DNA from: Ostreococcus lucimarinus CCE9901
Lineage: Eukaryota; Chlorophyta; Mamiellophyceae; Mamiellales; Bathycoccaceae
NCBI RefSeq assembly: GCF_000092065.1
Contig: NC_009357.1
Location: 868,001 to 932,000 of the forward strand
DNA length: 64,000 bases
Direction: 5' to 3'
Position numbers and translations under genes: made by a program. This document shows, in pieces, positions 8,882 to 18,825 of the stretch (position 1 is the stretch's first letter; each line of letters opens with the position of its first letter). The notes beneath the pieces are model-generated. The model was not told the DNA's origin and ran no database searches. It worked only from the letters and a program-made list of their open reading frames with translations.

Positions 8882-9197
8882 TGAAAATGTAAAGTTCGTT
8901 TTCTTTCGCGACGCGCGTCCGTGCGTTGAAGTGAAGTGACTACGAACGAGGGGGCTTCACATGGCATTAAACGAGGCACATGAGTGGCTGTGATTCTCTC
9001 GGCGAGTGTGAGAGCCTCGTTGGGCTTGTTGATTTATAAATCGTCGCCGATCGCCGCGTGACGTCAACAGACGTGGGCTTTAACGATGCAATCCGAGGTC
9101 CGAGAAGCGTTGCAGATCGCGAGAGGATCGACATCGACAGTAAACCATGTGTTATTCGGTATACAAAAATGCCAAGCGCGGGCTATGATGTAAAGCT
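8882..9197 (-). promoter_or_regulatory. Gap with TATA-like and CRE-like sites upstream of Cys-rich gene
   Basis: 316-bp gap, less GC-rich than its surroundings. It carries the palindromic TTTATAAA at 9033-9040, about 150 bp upstream of the start at 8881, and a perfect TGACGTCA (CRE/bZIP core) at 9059-9066, about 20 bp further upstream. This order fits a minus-strand promoter of the Cys-rich gene. The right part also holds the 3' end of the preceding gene. bZIP control is inference. Confidence 0.4.
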
Positions 9198-11500
9198 TTA
9201 CGGCGGAGAGATGAACGCGTGACGCATCGGCTTCACCGCGCCCAGAGGAGTTTCCGGTGGTAAATGAGAAGCGTCGATGTTCCCACTCGCCACGGCATCG
9301 GCCATAATGGCGATAGATTTGATTCCACGCGGTGCTGTTCCTTGACGCTTCGGTGTTTGCACGGTGGCGCCGTACTTGACGTTTCCTTCGGAGTGCATGA
9401 AAGCGGGCGCAGGAGCCGCCTTGACGACTGGAGCCGGTGGTACCATCTCCGCGATAGGTGCCTCGGTCGGCATGACGATTGAAGCGTTCGCAGCGTACGC
9501 TGCTTTTTCTAAATTACGCTGAGCTGTCTTCACATACTGAGTTCGCCAAATCTCTTCGTCACACGTCGCCTCGGCGGCAGCATAAGCAGCGAGACTCGTC
9601 TCGGCGCGGAGTAAAGCCTTGTTGGTCACCAAATGAGCAGCCATTTCACTGCGAAGTAATTCTTCAATCACCGAGCGTGGTGCTGATTGGTCGCACATCA
9701 AATCGAAACGCGACGTCAGCGACGACAGACTTTGTTGCATCCCGATGAGTTTATGCGCCAAAATCGCGCTCCCTTGAATGACGCGATCGTTTTCCGTGCC
9801 GTGCGACGTACCCTCGCCCTTCATCTTTGCCATTTGAATTTGCAGCTGATGCATCGCCGTCTCAGAGTTGCTCAACAGTTGCTCGAGTCGGCCGACTAAC
9901 ACTTTGTATTCCGCTGCCTCTCTCTCAGCCTTGTGCTGACAAAGTTGTGCCGCCGCAGCCGTCATGTGCAGTTCGCACGATCTTGTGATGGCACCGTGAA
10001 GCTCGTCTCGTAGGGAACCATCCGGAATCTGATCAATACTCTCGCGAGTTGCTTGCGCGATTTGTTCCTGCGCGAGCGCCGTGTCCTCATTAATTGCCCC
10101 GAGATCGAGCTCGACTTGACGAATCCCTCGAATTGGTCGAGAAGGAGACATCACTGGCGCTTGAGGCTTGGTCGTCATTCGCGAAGGCTTCACCGGCGAC
10201 ATGGGAATACCACCAACCGAAGTGAGGGCGTCGAGGAGAACACCCATGCCGGCGTGCTGGTCGTCGTCCGACGTGTGCTCGGGCGTCATTTCTCCGTGTA
10301 CACTCGACAGCGACTGACGGGCCTTCTTCCGGCTTCGATCTTTCGCGGCAAGCGTGGACTTGGGAATCGCCGTCGACATCTGCGACGGTAGCACGAAAGC
10401 TGGGACCGTCCAGTGGTTGGACAACCCCTTGCGGTTGCTTCCGCACCCGCATTCAAGCTTGTCCGCGGTGAGAAGAACGTCGTCGCAGTTGCCCTTGGTA
10501 CCGATGATCTGCACCTGGGCGAGCAGTGGGCAAAGCTCGAGCGCTTGTAGGTTGAATCGAGTGACAGTCCACAAATAGTTATCGTCGTTGCCATACCTGT
10601 TCCTGTCGAGGTTTGTTGAGTACTCGTTGCCTTCCGCGTCGGACAACTGATGACGCCTAAGTTCTTCTGGCACTCTGTGCGTACCCGAGTTCAGCGCCAC
10701 AACCTTGGTACGGCGAGTGTTGACGCTGAGTAATTGCAGAATGTTACGAGCACCATCCGTACGTTGGCTTTCAGCCATATCCAAAGCGCGGAGCGTCTGC
10801 AGAAAAGCGCTCGTCACCGATGGACACGCCTCTGTCATCTTTGGCAACTGCTTTTTAACAATCGCCGGAATAGCGTGCTCGTAGTGTTCCCAATGAAAAT
10901 TGATACGATATAAAAGTTGGTTGTTCGTCGGACGTTGCCTCGGCGTCGTCGCGTCCCTCGCCGCGTTGGGGGATTTCATCGTCGCCGGGCTCAACTTTTT
11001 ACCGCCGCTCGCGTGCGAGCCAGCGTTGGACGATTTCCCTACGCTTCTTTGCTGCGTCGACGCCGACGCCTTGAATCCCAAACCCGACTCAATCTTCATA
11101 CGTTTCGCCCCCGTCGCGCCGTTAACGTAACGCCCACCGTCATTCTCCGCATTCGAAGACCTCGACCCGCTCCTCGACATCGTCGACGTCGACGCCTCTG
11201 CCCGCGCTTCCTCCTCCTGCGTCCTCGGCCGCGTTCTCGCCACAAAATCTCCACCCTGAAGTCGGTTCATCGTCGGTTCATACTGCATTTGCCAAAAACC
11301 GTCGTCAGTCGCCATCTACACGCGACGATGATCGCCGTCGCCGTCGTCCGGCGGTTACGCCGCCGGCGTCGATCGCGGATCGTCATCACGCCCATCTTCT
11401 TCCCCACCACCGCCCACATTCCCTTCCGTTTCGCGCGCGTTTACGAGATCACACCACCACGCACCTTCACCGGCGGTTTCCTCGCGCGAATCTCCCGCAT
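9198..11500 (-). CDS. Large unknown protein rich in CDK-type phosphorylation sites
   Basis: The main exon 9198-11315 encodes 705 residues from its own ATG. I do not recognise the family. The N-terminal 120 residues are disordered and Ser/Lys-rich. A folded block follows from about LLYRINFHWEHYEHAIPAIV through a Trp/Leu-rich part to LECGCGSNRKG; then come a Ser/Pro linker, a long coiled coil (VELDLGAINEDTALAQEQIA onward), and a Pro-rich tail. CDK-like sites (S/T-P, often with Lys/Arg nearby) include LSPATMKSPN, TTPRQR, MSPVKPSR, MSPSRP, TPKRQG and ETPLGAVKP. An upstream mini-exon 11465-11500 (MREIRARKPPVK, donor GTGCGT) may join in phase 0 at the TAG acceptor before 11315 or at ATGCAG slightly inside. 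The exact N terminus is open. Confidence 0.7.
11316..11464 (-). other. Possible first intron of the CDK-site protein gene
   Basis: On the minus strand an AAG|GTGCGT donor (intron from 11464) follows a 12-codon open stretch starting at ATG 11500. GTGTAG lies directly before the ATG at 11315. No CTGAC sits at the usual distance before that acceptor. A CTGAC does lie just inside the downstream exon, 21 bases before an alternative ATGCAG acceptor. Both joins keep the frame, so the intron is plausible but its 3' end is undecided. Confidence 0.4.
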
Positions 11501-11862
11501 CACGCGCTCGCAGGGCGTCGTTCGCTCGATCGGAGTCGTCGTTTCGACACGTCGGTCGTCGTCGCGCGATGATGCCGTCGCCGTCGCGCGGTTCCGGACG
11601 CGTTTCGCGCGCGCGGGTGCGGCGCGTTCGTCTCACGACTTTCTGCTCGATTCGCGCGCGGGCGAGCGCGTTGGCGTCGTCGAGGACGTCGGGCGCGTCG
11701 TCGATTGCCGCCGACCGCCAATGCCGGAACGAAAAATTTGAATTTTGGCGGCAAAAGTGCAGAAGTGGTCAATTCGGCGGCGATCGATCGAGCGGTGCGA
11801 CGAAGGGCGAATGACGCACGCGCGACGAATGATTGACGTAGAATACAAAACGGTGAAGATGA
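11501..11862. promoter_or_regulatory. Gap with E2F-like site
   Basis: 362 bp between the stop of NOP53 (minus strand) and the possible first exon of the CDK-site protein gene (minus strand). At 11743-11756 it has TTTTGGCGGCAAAA, which contains a TTTGGCGG E2F-type core readable with one change on the other strand. The site is about 240 bp upstream of ATG 11500. Otherwise I see only GC-rich sequence. Cell-cycle control is inference. Confidence 0.35.
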
Positions 11863-13140
11863 CTAGGAAGCGCCGCGGTCGCCGGCGGCGACGAGGGCGC
11901 GGAGCTCGGAGATGCGCTGTTTCGACTTCTCAGCGGCAACCATGAGTTCGATTTCCTTCTCGCCACGGGCGCCGGGTTCGTATTTCATCACCGCCTTGGC
12001 CTTCTTGCGCTCGATCTTGCGGCGAGGCTCGATGATCTCGCGACGCTCGTACGATTTGAGGCGATCGCCAAGGAGAGAGACGCCTGGCTTGAGGGTGCGG
12101 AGGGAACCGCCGTCGAGCTCGTCGGCGAAACGGACGTCGGCGTCGGCTTCTTTGTGACGAAGCTTGCCAAGACGTGAAGGCTGAGACGCGCGACGTTCGG
12201 CGCGAACGGCGTTGCGACGCGCCAGGTTTGCCTTCCTTTCCTCTTCCTCGGCTTCGATCTCTTTGTTCAAAGCCTTGAGGTTGCTCAGGTCTCGTCTGAG
12301 CTGCTTCGCCTTCTTGTTCGCCTGTTCGATCGCCTCCGCCTCCGCGCGTCGCTTGAGCTTGTTTCGCTTCGTTCTAGTGTACTTATCCGCGTTTACCGCG
12401 GGATTGATGCTGAGCTTACCGTCGCCATCGCCGTCTTCGTCGTCCGTCTCGTCTTCCCCGAATCCGCTCTCGAAATACAACTCGTTGACCAAATTCGCCT
12501 CCGCCACGACGTTCGACACGGGCACCGTCACCGGATCTAAATACCTCGCCTGCTTCGCCTTAAACTCCTTCGCGAGCGCAACCGCGACGACGTCTTCGCG
12601 CGCATCTTTCGGGGGATTAAACGAACACCCCGGATGTTCGGGCGCCACCGCCTTCGCGTTCGTCGTCGGCGCGGTGAGTTTCCTCGCCAATTTATTCACC
12701 CCTCTCGCCCGCGGTGCCTTACTCGCCCACACATCGAACACGCCGTCCGCTTTCTTTCCTTTCGAGCCCGCGCCCTTCACCACCGGCTTCGCTTTCCCCT
12801 TGACCCGCACCGCCTCGAGCGCTCGACTCGGCGGCGGGTTACACATCTTCCCCGCCCGCAGCTTCACCGGCGTCGGGTACGCGCGCGCCGCCGGCGCCTT
12901 CTCACACGCCGCATCAATCTTCAGCGCGCGCTGTCGCGCGCGCTCGCGCTTCGTTCCCGCGTTGTCGCGCCCGCGCGCGCCGTTCGAGTCGCCGCCGCCG
13001 CCGCCGGCGCGGTCGACGTAAAACAGCGCGTCGTTCGTCTTCGTCGCCGCGTCCTCGCGCGCGCTCGGCGCGCGGACGGCGTCGGCGACGTCATCCGCGA
13101 GCGCGCGCCAGGCGGCTTTGCTGTTTCGTCGCTTGGGCAT
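11863..13140 (-). CDS. NOP53/GLTSCR2-like ribosome biogenesis factor
   Basis: 425 residues, ATG at 13140. Family signatures are visible: a basic N terminus (MPKRRNSKAAWRALADDV), the block HPGCSFNPPKDAREDVVAVA, the segment LVNELYFESGFGEDE with an acidic stretch, the very basic helix TRTKRNKLKRRAEAEA, and a C-terminal block with SRLGKLRHKEADADVRFADE, then LRTLKPGVSLLGDRLKSYE and RREIIEPRRK. In yeast and animals Nop53 recruits the Mtr4 RNA helicase and exosome to pre-60S particles for 7S rRNA processing; the plant relative is SMO4. It should act in the nucleolus. It is head to head with MnmE, with 25 bp between start codons, so the two must share a promoter region. Confidence 0.88.
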   Translation of the reverse strand: MPKRRNSKAAWRALADDVADAVRAPSAREDAATKTNDALFYVDRAGGGGGDSNGARGRDNAGTKRERARQRALKIDAACEKAPAARAYPTPVKLRAGKMCNPPPSRALEAVRVKGKAKPVVKGAGSKGKKADGVFDVWASKAPRARGVNKLARKLTAPTTNAKAVAPEHPGCSFNPPKDAREDVVAVALAKEFKAKQARYLDPVTVPVSNVVAEANLVNELYFESGFGEDETDDEDGDGDGKLSINPAVNADKYTRTKRNKLKRRAEAEAIEQANKKAKQLRRDLSNLKALNKEIEAEEEERKANLARRNAVRAERRASQPSRLGKLRHKEADADVRFADELDGGSLRTLKPGVSLLGDRLKSYERREIIEPRRKIERKKAKAVMKYEPGARGEKEIELMVAAEKSKQRISELRALVAAGDRGAS

Positions 13141-13165
13141 CGCGCGGCGGCGCCGCGACGTCGCG

Positions 13166-14794
13166 ATGTGGCGTCTCGGCGTCTCGGCGGCGTCACTTCG
13201 CGCGCCTCGCGCGCGCGACGCGACGCGATTCGAGCGCCTCGAGCGCGCGGCGCGGCGCGATTCGCGCGGCATGCGTCGCGCGGCGCGAGAGACGATATAC
13301 GCCCTCGCCACCGCGCGCGGGCGCGCGGGCGTGAGCGTCGTGCGCGTGAGCGGGCCGAACGCGCGCGACGCGCTGCGGCTGACGAGACCGCCGGGAGGCG
13401 CGAATTCGAGCGACGGCGCGTCGTCGACGAACGCCGCGGACGCGCGCGCGCGGTCGCGGGCGGCGGAGACGAGCGCGACGGCCGCGGAGCACGGACGGTT
13501 GCGGTTGGTTGAGTTCGCGCGAGGCGACGCGGCGCGCGACGAACCGCCCATCGATGTGGGATTTGTCGCGGTGTTCGCGTCGCCGAGGTCGTTCACGGGA
13601 GAAGATGTGGTAGAATTACACGCGCACGGTTCGGCCGCGGTGCAGCGCGCGCTCATGGACGCGCTGGGGACGTTGGATAATTTTCGCGTCGCCGAAGCCG
13701 GGGAGTTTTCGAGGCGAGCGTTTAGAAACGGGAAGATGGATTTGACGCAGGCTGAGGGGTTGGCGGATCTCTTGGACGCGGATACGGAGGCGCAGAGACG
13801 ACAAGCGATGATGTTGTCGCGGAACGCGGCGCAGAGATCGATGTATGAGACTTGGAGGAAAGAGTTGTTGACGTGCGCCGCGTATTGCGAGGCGGCTTTA
13901 GATTTCGGCGAGGAGGAGGATATAGCGAGCGACGTGGTGGAGAGGAAAGTGCGCGAACGCGTCAAGGCGCTTCGCGATACGTTACAAAAGTATTTAGACG
14001 CACCCGCGCGTGGGGAGCTGATTCGTCGGGGCGTGCGCGTCGCCCTCGTGGGCTCGCCTAACGTGGGCAAGAGTTCGATGCTCAACGCGCTCGCCGGCCG
14101 CGACGCCGCCATCGTTTCGCCGCACGCGGGGACGACTAGAGACGTCCTAGAGGTGTCTCTCGAGCTCGGTGGGTACAAGGTCATCGTCAGCGATACTGCC
14201 GGTCTTCGTGAGACCGAAGACGACGTGGAAAAGCTTGGCATCGCTCGAGCGCTCGAGCGAGCCGAAGACGCCGACGTCGTCGTCGCCCTCGCGGACGCCA
14301 CTAACGACGCATCCAACATCGATCTCAAGGCGCTCAATTTATCGAAAAAGACAATCGTTAACGTATGGAACAAATCCGACGCGCTGAGTGACGGACAAAC
14401 GCGCGAGTTGATGGAGATTGAAAACGAAACCGCCGCGGATGGCTACGAAACCGCCGTCGTGAGCTGCCTCACCGGCGCCGGTCTCGACGGTTTCATCTCG
14501 ACTCTCACGCGCATCGTCGCTCAAAAGTGCACGATCGGCGATGACGCATCCGACGCCAACGATTCCACCCTCGCCATCACGCGTTCGCGCCATCGAGTCA
14601 ACCTCGCTCGGTGCGTCGCTTCGCTCGACGCCGCCGTCGCGCGCGCTCGCGCGTCCTCCGCCTCCGCCTCCGCGCTCGAGCTCGAGGCCGAGGAGTTAAA
14701 GCTCGCGGCGCGCGCCCTCGGTCGCGTCACCGGCGCGTACGACGTGGAAGACGTCTTAGACGTCGTCTTTCGCGATTTCTGTGTAGGAAAGTAG
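13166..14794 (+). CDS. mnmE: tRNA modification GTPase MnmE (organellar)
   Basis: 542 residues from ATG 13166; the only in-frame initiator further upstream overlapping NOP53 is a TTG. The first 35-50 residues are Arg/Ala-rich and look like an organelle transit peptide. The N-terminal folate-binding domain begins at ETIYALATARGRAGVSVVRV and includes FTGEDVVELHAHGSAAV and FRNGKMDLTQAEGLADLLDA. A GTPase domain sits in the helical part: GSPNVGKSS (about residue 296), DTAGLRET and NKSD. The C terminus is FCVGK, carrying the conserved Cys (CxGK). MnmE acts with MnmG on wobble U34 of tRNAs in mitochondria or plastids. A partner MnmG is not in this window. Confidence 0.95.
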   Translation: MWRLGVSAASLRAPRARDATRFERLERAARRDSRGMRRAARETIYALATARGRAGVSVVRVSGPNARDALRLTRPPGGANSSDGASSTNAADARARSRAAETSATAAEHGRLRLVEFARGDAARDEPPIDVGFVAVFASPRSFTGEDVVELHAHGSAAVQRALMDALGTLDNFRVAEAGEFSRRAFRNGKMDLTQAEGLADLLDADTEAQRRQAMMLSRNAAQRSMYETWRKELLTCAAYCEAALDFGEEEDIASDVVERKVRERVKALRDTLQKYLDAPARGELIRRGVRVALVGSPNVGKSSMLNALAGRDAAIVSPHAGTTRDVLEVSLELGGYKVIVSDTAGLRETEDDVEKLGIARALERAEDADVVVALADATNDASNIDLKALNLSKKTIVNVWNKSDALSDGQTRELMEIENETAADGYETAVVSCLTGAGLDGFISTLTRIVAQKCTIGDDASDANDSTLAITRSRHRVNLARCVASLDAAVARARASSASASALELEAEELKLAARALGRVTGAYDVEDVLDVVFRDFCVGK

Positions 14795-14972
14795 CCCCCC
14801 TCGCCCGCCTCGCCTCCGAGTCGCGCCGCCGCTCGTCGCGCGCGCGAAATCTGGAAATCGTCCGCGCGGCGACCCCGCGCGACGTCGCATCGCGTCGCGT
14901 CGTGCGCGTTCGCGACGACCTCGCGCGTCACCGCGCCGCGACGACCGGCGCGCGCGGCGAAACGCACGAATC

Positions 14973-17355
14973 ATGGTGCGACGCGCGCGCGATCGATCCA
15001 AGCCTCGCGCGCGCGACGCGACCGCGCGCCGACGACGCGACCGGTGTCGAAAGATGAAGATCGAAGATCTCGACGAACGCGCGGTGATGACGAACGACTG
15101 ACGCGGTGTGACGCGACGCGAACGCCGAGCAGGGGTTCGGAGACGCGCAAGAAGACGTCACGGACGCCGAGGGAGCGCTGTTTCCGATATTCGTCGTGAG
15201 CATGCTCGGGACGTTTTTGATTCCGGCGACGATCGCGCGACTGGCGAGCGCGGCGACGAAGACGGAACGCGGGAGCGGAGAGGGGAAGGGTGACGCGGCG
15301 AGCTCGAAGAAGCAGACGCAGACGATATCGACGGAGATTAGTGACGTAGAGAGTGAATGGGGAAAGGCGGCGATGGCGTCGATGAAACGGCGTAAGATGA
15401 CGACTGGGAGGCGCGTGGGCGGATTGTTTCGAGGGACCAATTTGTGGTACACGCTCGGGTGGATCGTGATGATCGCGCTGTCCGTGTACATCACGAGAAC
15501 GCCGTTACAGGAGAAACGGTTCGATCCGTACGATATCTTGGACCTGCGCGTGGGGGCGAGCACGAAGGAAATTAAGAGCGCGTACAGAAAGTTGTCGCTC
15601 AAGTATCACCCAGACAAGAACCCGGATCCCGCGGCGGCGGTTTATTTCGCCGAGTCCATCGCGCCGGCGTACAAGACGCTGACGGACGATGTCGCGCGAG
15701 AGAACTACGAAAAGTACGGTCATCCTGATGGTAAACAGAGCACCAAGCTCGGCATCGCGTTGCCCGAGCAACTTTTTGGAAAGGGTGGCATGGCGCCGGT
15801 GATGCTCATCGTGCTCGTTGTCGGAGGTATCATGCTTCCGCTTTTCATCGCTATGTGTTCGATCCGTAAAATGAACAAATTTGGTGGAAACAACGTGCTC
15901 AAGCAGACACAGGTTAATTACGCGCGCATGTTAAAGCCGGTGCTCGCGCTCTCAAAGGTTCCGGAGACGCTCGCCGTGGCGCACGAATTCATCGAGACGC
16001 CGTTCCTCGATGGACAAGATGCGGCCGTAAGCCAGCTTCTCAAAGATTACAAGAACGAGTACGAATCGAAAGATCAAAAGCTCATGAAGCGGTTGCCGAC
16101 CATCATCAAAGCACACATGTTGATCCTTACTCAGACGTCCCGGCGTGCGGCTTCGCTTCCACCTGTGCTCTCCGCGGATGCTAAAAAATTGGTGCTCACC
16201 CTGCCTCGATTGATCGAAGAGTTGCTCAAGATCGCAGCGATGCCAATCAACCGCGCCGGTCATTCGTACGCGCGACCGCAGATCAGCGTCATGGAGTTTT
16301 ACCAATGCTTCACTCAAGGCGTGCCTCTTTCTTCGCGAAAGCGAGATGAAGACGGAAACGCGAGTTTGCTTCAGCTCCCACATTTCTCCACGGAAAACCT
16401 CAACGGTGTTGCAAAAAAGTGCAAATCCCTGCACGCGCTGATGAAATTATCGAGCGAGGATCGCAAAAAGCTGTTGATTGGCGCAAGATTTTCTGAGGCC
16501 GCGACGAAGGATGTCGAGCGTCAGCTCGCGGTGATCCCACGTGTGACGACTTTTGAGGCGAAAATATCTGTCGACGACGACGACGACACCATCATGGAAG
16601 GAGATTTTGTCACCGCGAAGCTCAAGATTAAAATTGGACGATCTGGTGGACCGCTAGGTGGCGCGTTGCCTCCGTTACCGTTTTGCGCCGCTGATCGTAC
16701 AGAGGGTTGGCGCGTGTTCGTGTACGATCAATCCACGAACACCCTCTTAGCTAGCTCGACGTTAAAGCAGCGCGATGTAGAGAAGGCTGAGCGCGGGGAT
16801 GAACCTTTGGATTTGTCTGTCCAGTTCGTCGGCTTGCCGAGCGGTATGTACAACGTGGGCGTGTCGCTGATGAGCGACTATTGGATTGGTGTCGACGCCA
16901 AGGTTTCGTGCATGATGAAGGTGCTGAAGCCCACCGCGACGAACGTGGCAGCGCGCGAAGCCAAGTCCGCATCGCGTTCGGACGTCACGAAACCGAACGC
17001 TGAAGTGGAGGAGGAAGAATCGAGCGAATCGGACTATAGCGATGACGACGAGGACGATTACAGCGATGAGGACTATCCTTCGGATGAAACGGGAACGTCG
17101 GAATCCGATGATGAAGCCCGGGCTAGAATTGACGCGATGCGACGTCCTGAACAGACCAAAAACACAGTAAAGGAAGGTGCGACCGCTGCAAAACCGGCGT
17201 CAGTGCCGCAGCGAAAGACATCGACATTTGGACAGAAGGCGGCAGCGGCACGTCCCTCGATTCCAGGGCAAGCGGTTGTCCAGCAGACGCCGGCCACGGA
17301 AAAACCGGTCGTCGCCGAGGAAGTAAAGCCGGATACTGTTGATAACGTAGACTAA
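14973..17355 (+). CDS. SEC63-like ER translocon J-protein, two exons
   Basis: Component of the ER protein-translocation machinery that recruits BiP. My model joins ATG 14973-14975 to 15133-17355, giving 741 residues. Order: membrane segment 1 (ALFPIFVVSMLGTFLIPATI, about 16-38), segment 2 (LWYTLGWIVMIALSVYI, about 105-121), lumenal J domain from FDPYDILDLRVG with HPD in LKYHPDKNPD (about 159), segment 3 (VMLIVLVVGGIMLPLFIAM, about 222-240), the Brl/SEC63 domain with an Ig-like end, and an acidic tail (EEEESSESDYSDDDEDDYS) suited to CK2 and Sec62 binding. The frame is closed by TGA upstream of 15133, so an upstream exon is required. The ATG at 14973 sits in the same motif as the delta-COP start. 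Confidence 0.92.
14976..15132 (+). other. Intron 1 of SEC63, directly after the start codon
   Basis: 157-bp intron. The donor GTGCGA touches the ATG, CTGAC lies at 15098-15102, and the acceptor is GAGCAG at 15132. The following exon opens in phase 0 with GFGDAQEDVTDAEGALFPIF, matching the acidic start and first membrane segment of plant SEC63. An alternative first exon beginning at ATG 15054 is possible but has a weaker donor. Confidence 0.65.
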
Positions 17356-17426
17356 AACACTACACATTGTTCAATGCAACTGGAGCTAAGAACTAAAGAT
17401 CCTACGTTGTTTGGGAGCCTCTCCCT

Positions 17427-18293
17427 TCACGAATGATACCAACGACCCATTCCGGATCCGCGCGCCGGGAACCACACGCCAGCGATGTTTTCGACGTATG
17501 GGTCCCAAATTAGCGCACAATCACATGACTGCACGAGCTTCAACCGCGACAGCGGACGTCGCTCGCACTCCACTCGCAACGCGTCCCAATACTTTTTCGG
17601 ATCGCTCGCCCGCGAGCGCTGCGCCGAAGAGAAATCAACCAAATTCCCGAGCACGACGACGACGACCCCTTTCGCCGCGGCGTAGTCCATCGCGAGCTTG
17701 AAATCATTATCGGACGTCACTATCAACACCACACGATCGCGACCGCGAACGATGGCTTCTATTTGCTCCTCCCGGACGTCCCAGCCCGTCGGCAGCGCCG
17801 CTCTCGCCTCGCGCGCGGCGTCCGCCCAAAACGTCGCCTCCTCGATCGCCGACGCGCGCTCTGTCGCCATCTCGGCGTTCACCCCGCTTTCATCGACCAT
17901 CAACCGTTTTTTCCCGCTGAACACGGGCGCGTCTTCGCCACCGACCGCGCGCGTCAACGCGTCGCCGAGCGCGTCGTCCGCCGCCTCCGAGCTCGACGCG
18001 CACGCCGTCACCTCAACCACCCCTTCCAGCCACTCCCCGTCCTCGGCCAACCTCGCCAGCGTCTGATCGTTCGCGTACGCGCGCACCGGGTGGTTCACGC
18101 GCCCGAACGCGGCGCCCGCGGCGAGCACGCGCTCGAACACGACCGCGGCGGTCGCGCTCTTCGGGCATAGATTATCCAAGTCCCAGTACACGTCCACCGT
18201 GCGCGTCGACGCGGCGCGCGCGAATCTCGGGCGACGCGCGCGTCCGCGCCGCGTCCTCGCGGGCGCCGCGCGCGCGCGCGCGCGCGTCGCCAT
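17427..18293 (-). CDS. NYN/PIN-like domain protein, probably organellar
   Basis: 288 residues from ATG 18293. The N terminus is extremely Arg/Ala-rich (ATRARARAAPARTRRGRARR), like a transit peptide. The folded part starts at VDVYWDLDNLCPKSA and keeps acidic residues expected for a NYN (PIN-like) nuclease: DLDN near residue 35 and TSDNDFKLAMDYA about 200 residues later, between beta strands VVLIV and VVVVVLG. NYN-domain proteins are putative RNases or RNA-binding proteins. The C-terminal SCDCALIWDPYVENIAGVWF is not familiar. It converges with SEC63 across 71 bp. RNase activity in the plastid or mitochondrion is an inference. Confidence 0.75.
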   Translation of the reverse strand: MATRARARAAPARTRRGRARRPRFARAASTRTVDVYWDLDNLCPKSATAAVVFERVLAAGAAFGRVNHPVRAYANDQTLARLAEDGEWLEGVVEVTACASSSEAADDALGDALTRAVGGEDAPVFSGKKRLMVDESGVNAEMATERASAIEEATFWADAAREARAALPTGWDVREEQIEAIVRGRDRVVLIVTSDNDFKLAMDYAAAKGVVVVVLGNLVDFSSAQRSRASDPKKYWDALRVECERRPLSRLKLVQSCDCALIWDPYVENIAGVWFPARGSGMGRWYHS

Positions 18294-18825
18294 GTGCGTA
18301 GAATGTACGGACTGTTTACACATACGACCGGGACATTCGGACATTTGGTCACGTTCCGTGTGTACGCTCGTCACGACACCTCGCGCGCGCGCGTCGCCCG
18401 CGCCGTCTTTACGACGCGCGACGACAGGTGCGCCGGCGACGACGACCCGACGCGACGCGCGCGCGGCGAAGACGACGCGCATCGATCGTTCGACCGCGCT
18501 TCGACGGCCCGCGACGTCGCGCGCGACGCCGAGACGCGGTCGAACGCGCGCGCGGTCGATCGCGCGCGGGCGCGCGCGACGATCGCGTCGGACGGCTCGC
18601 GTGACGCGCGCGATCGCCGCGCGATGACGCGCGCGCGATGATGCTGTCGGGAAAATCATCGTTCGCGCGCGGTCGACGCGCGGGCGGTCGATCGCGCGCG
18701 GGTGATGGGTGAAGCGCGCGCGATGGGGAGGCGCGCAAAGCCCTAGTGAGAAGAGGGTTGACGCGACGGAGGCGGGAAGGGCGAGGGACTGACGAATGAC
18801 GCGCGCGTTCGAAAATCACAGAAAG

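Noticed and set aside
10917-11741. Arg-rich plus-strand frame of 274 codons
   Set aside because: It mostly overlaps the minus-strand CDK-site gene and its promoter. Its composition is that of GC-rich shadow frames.
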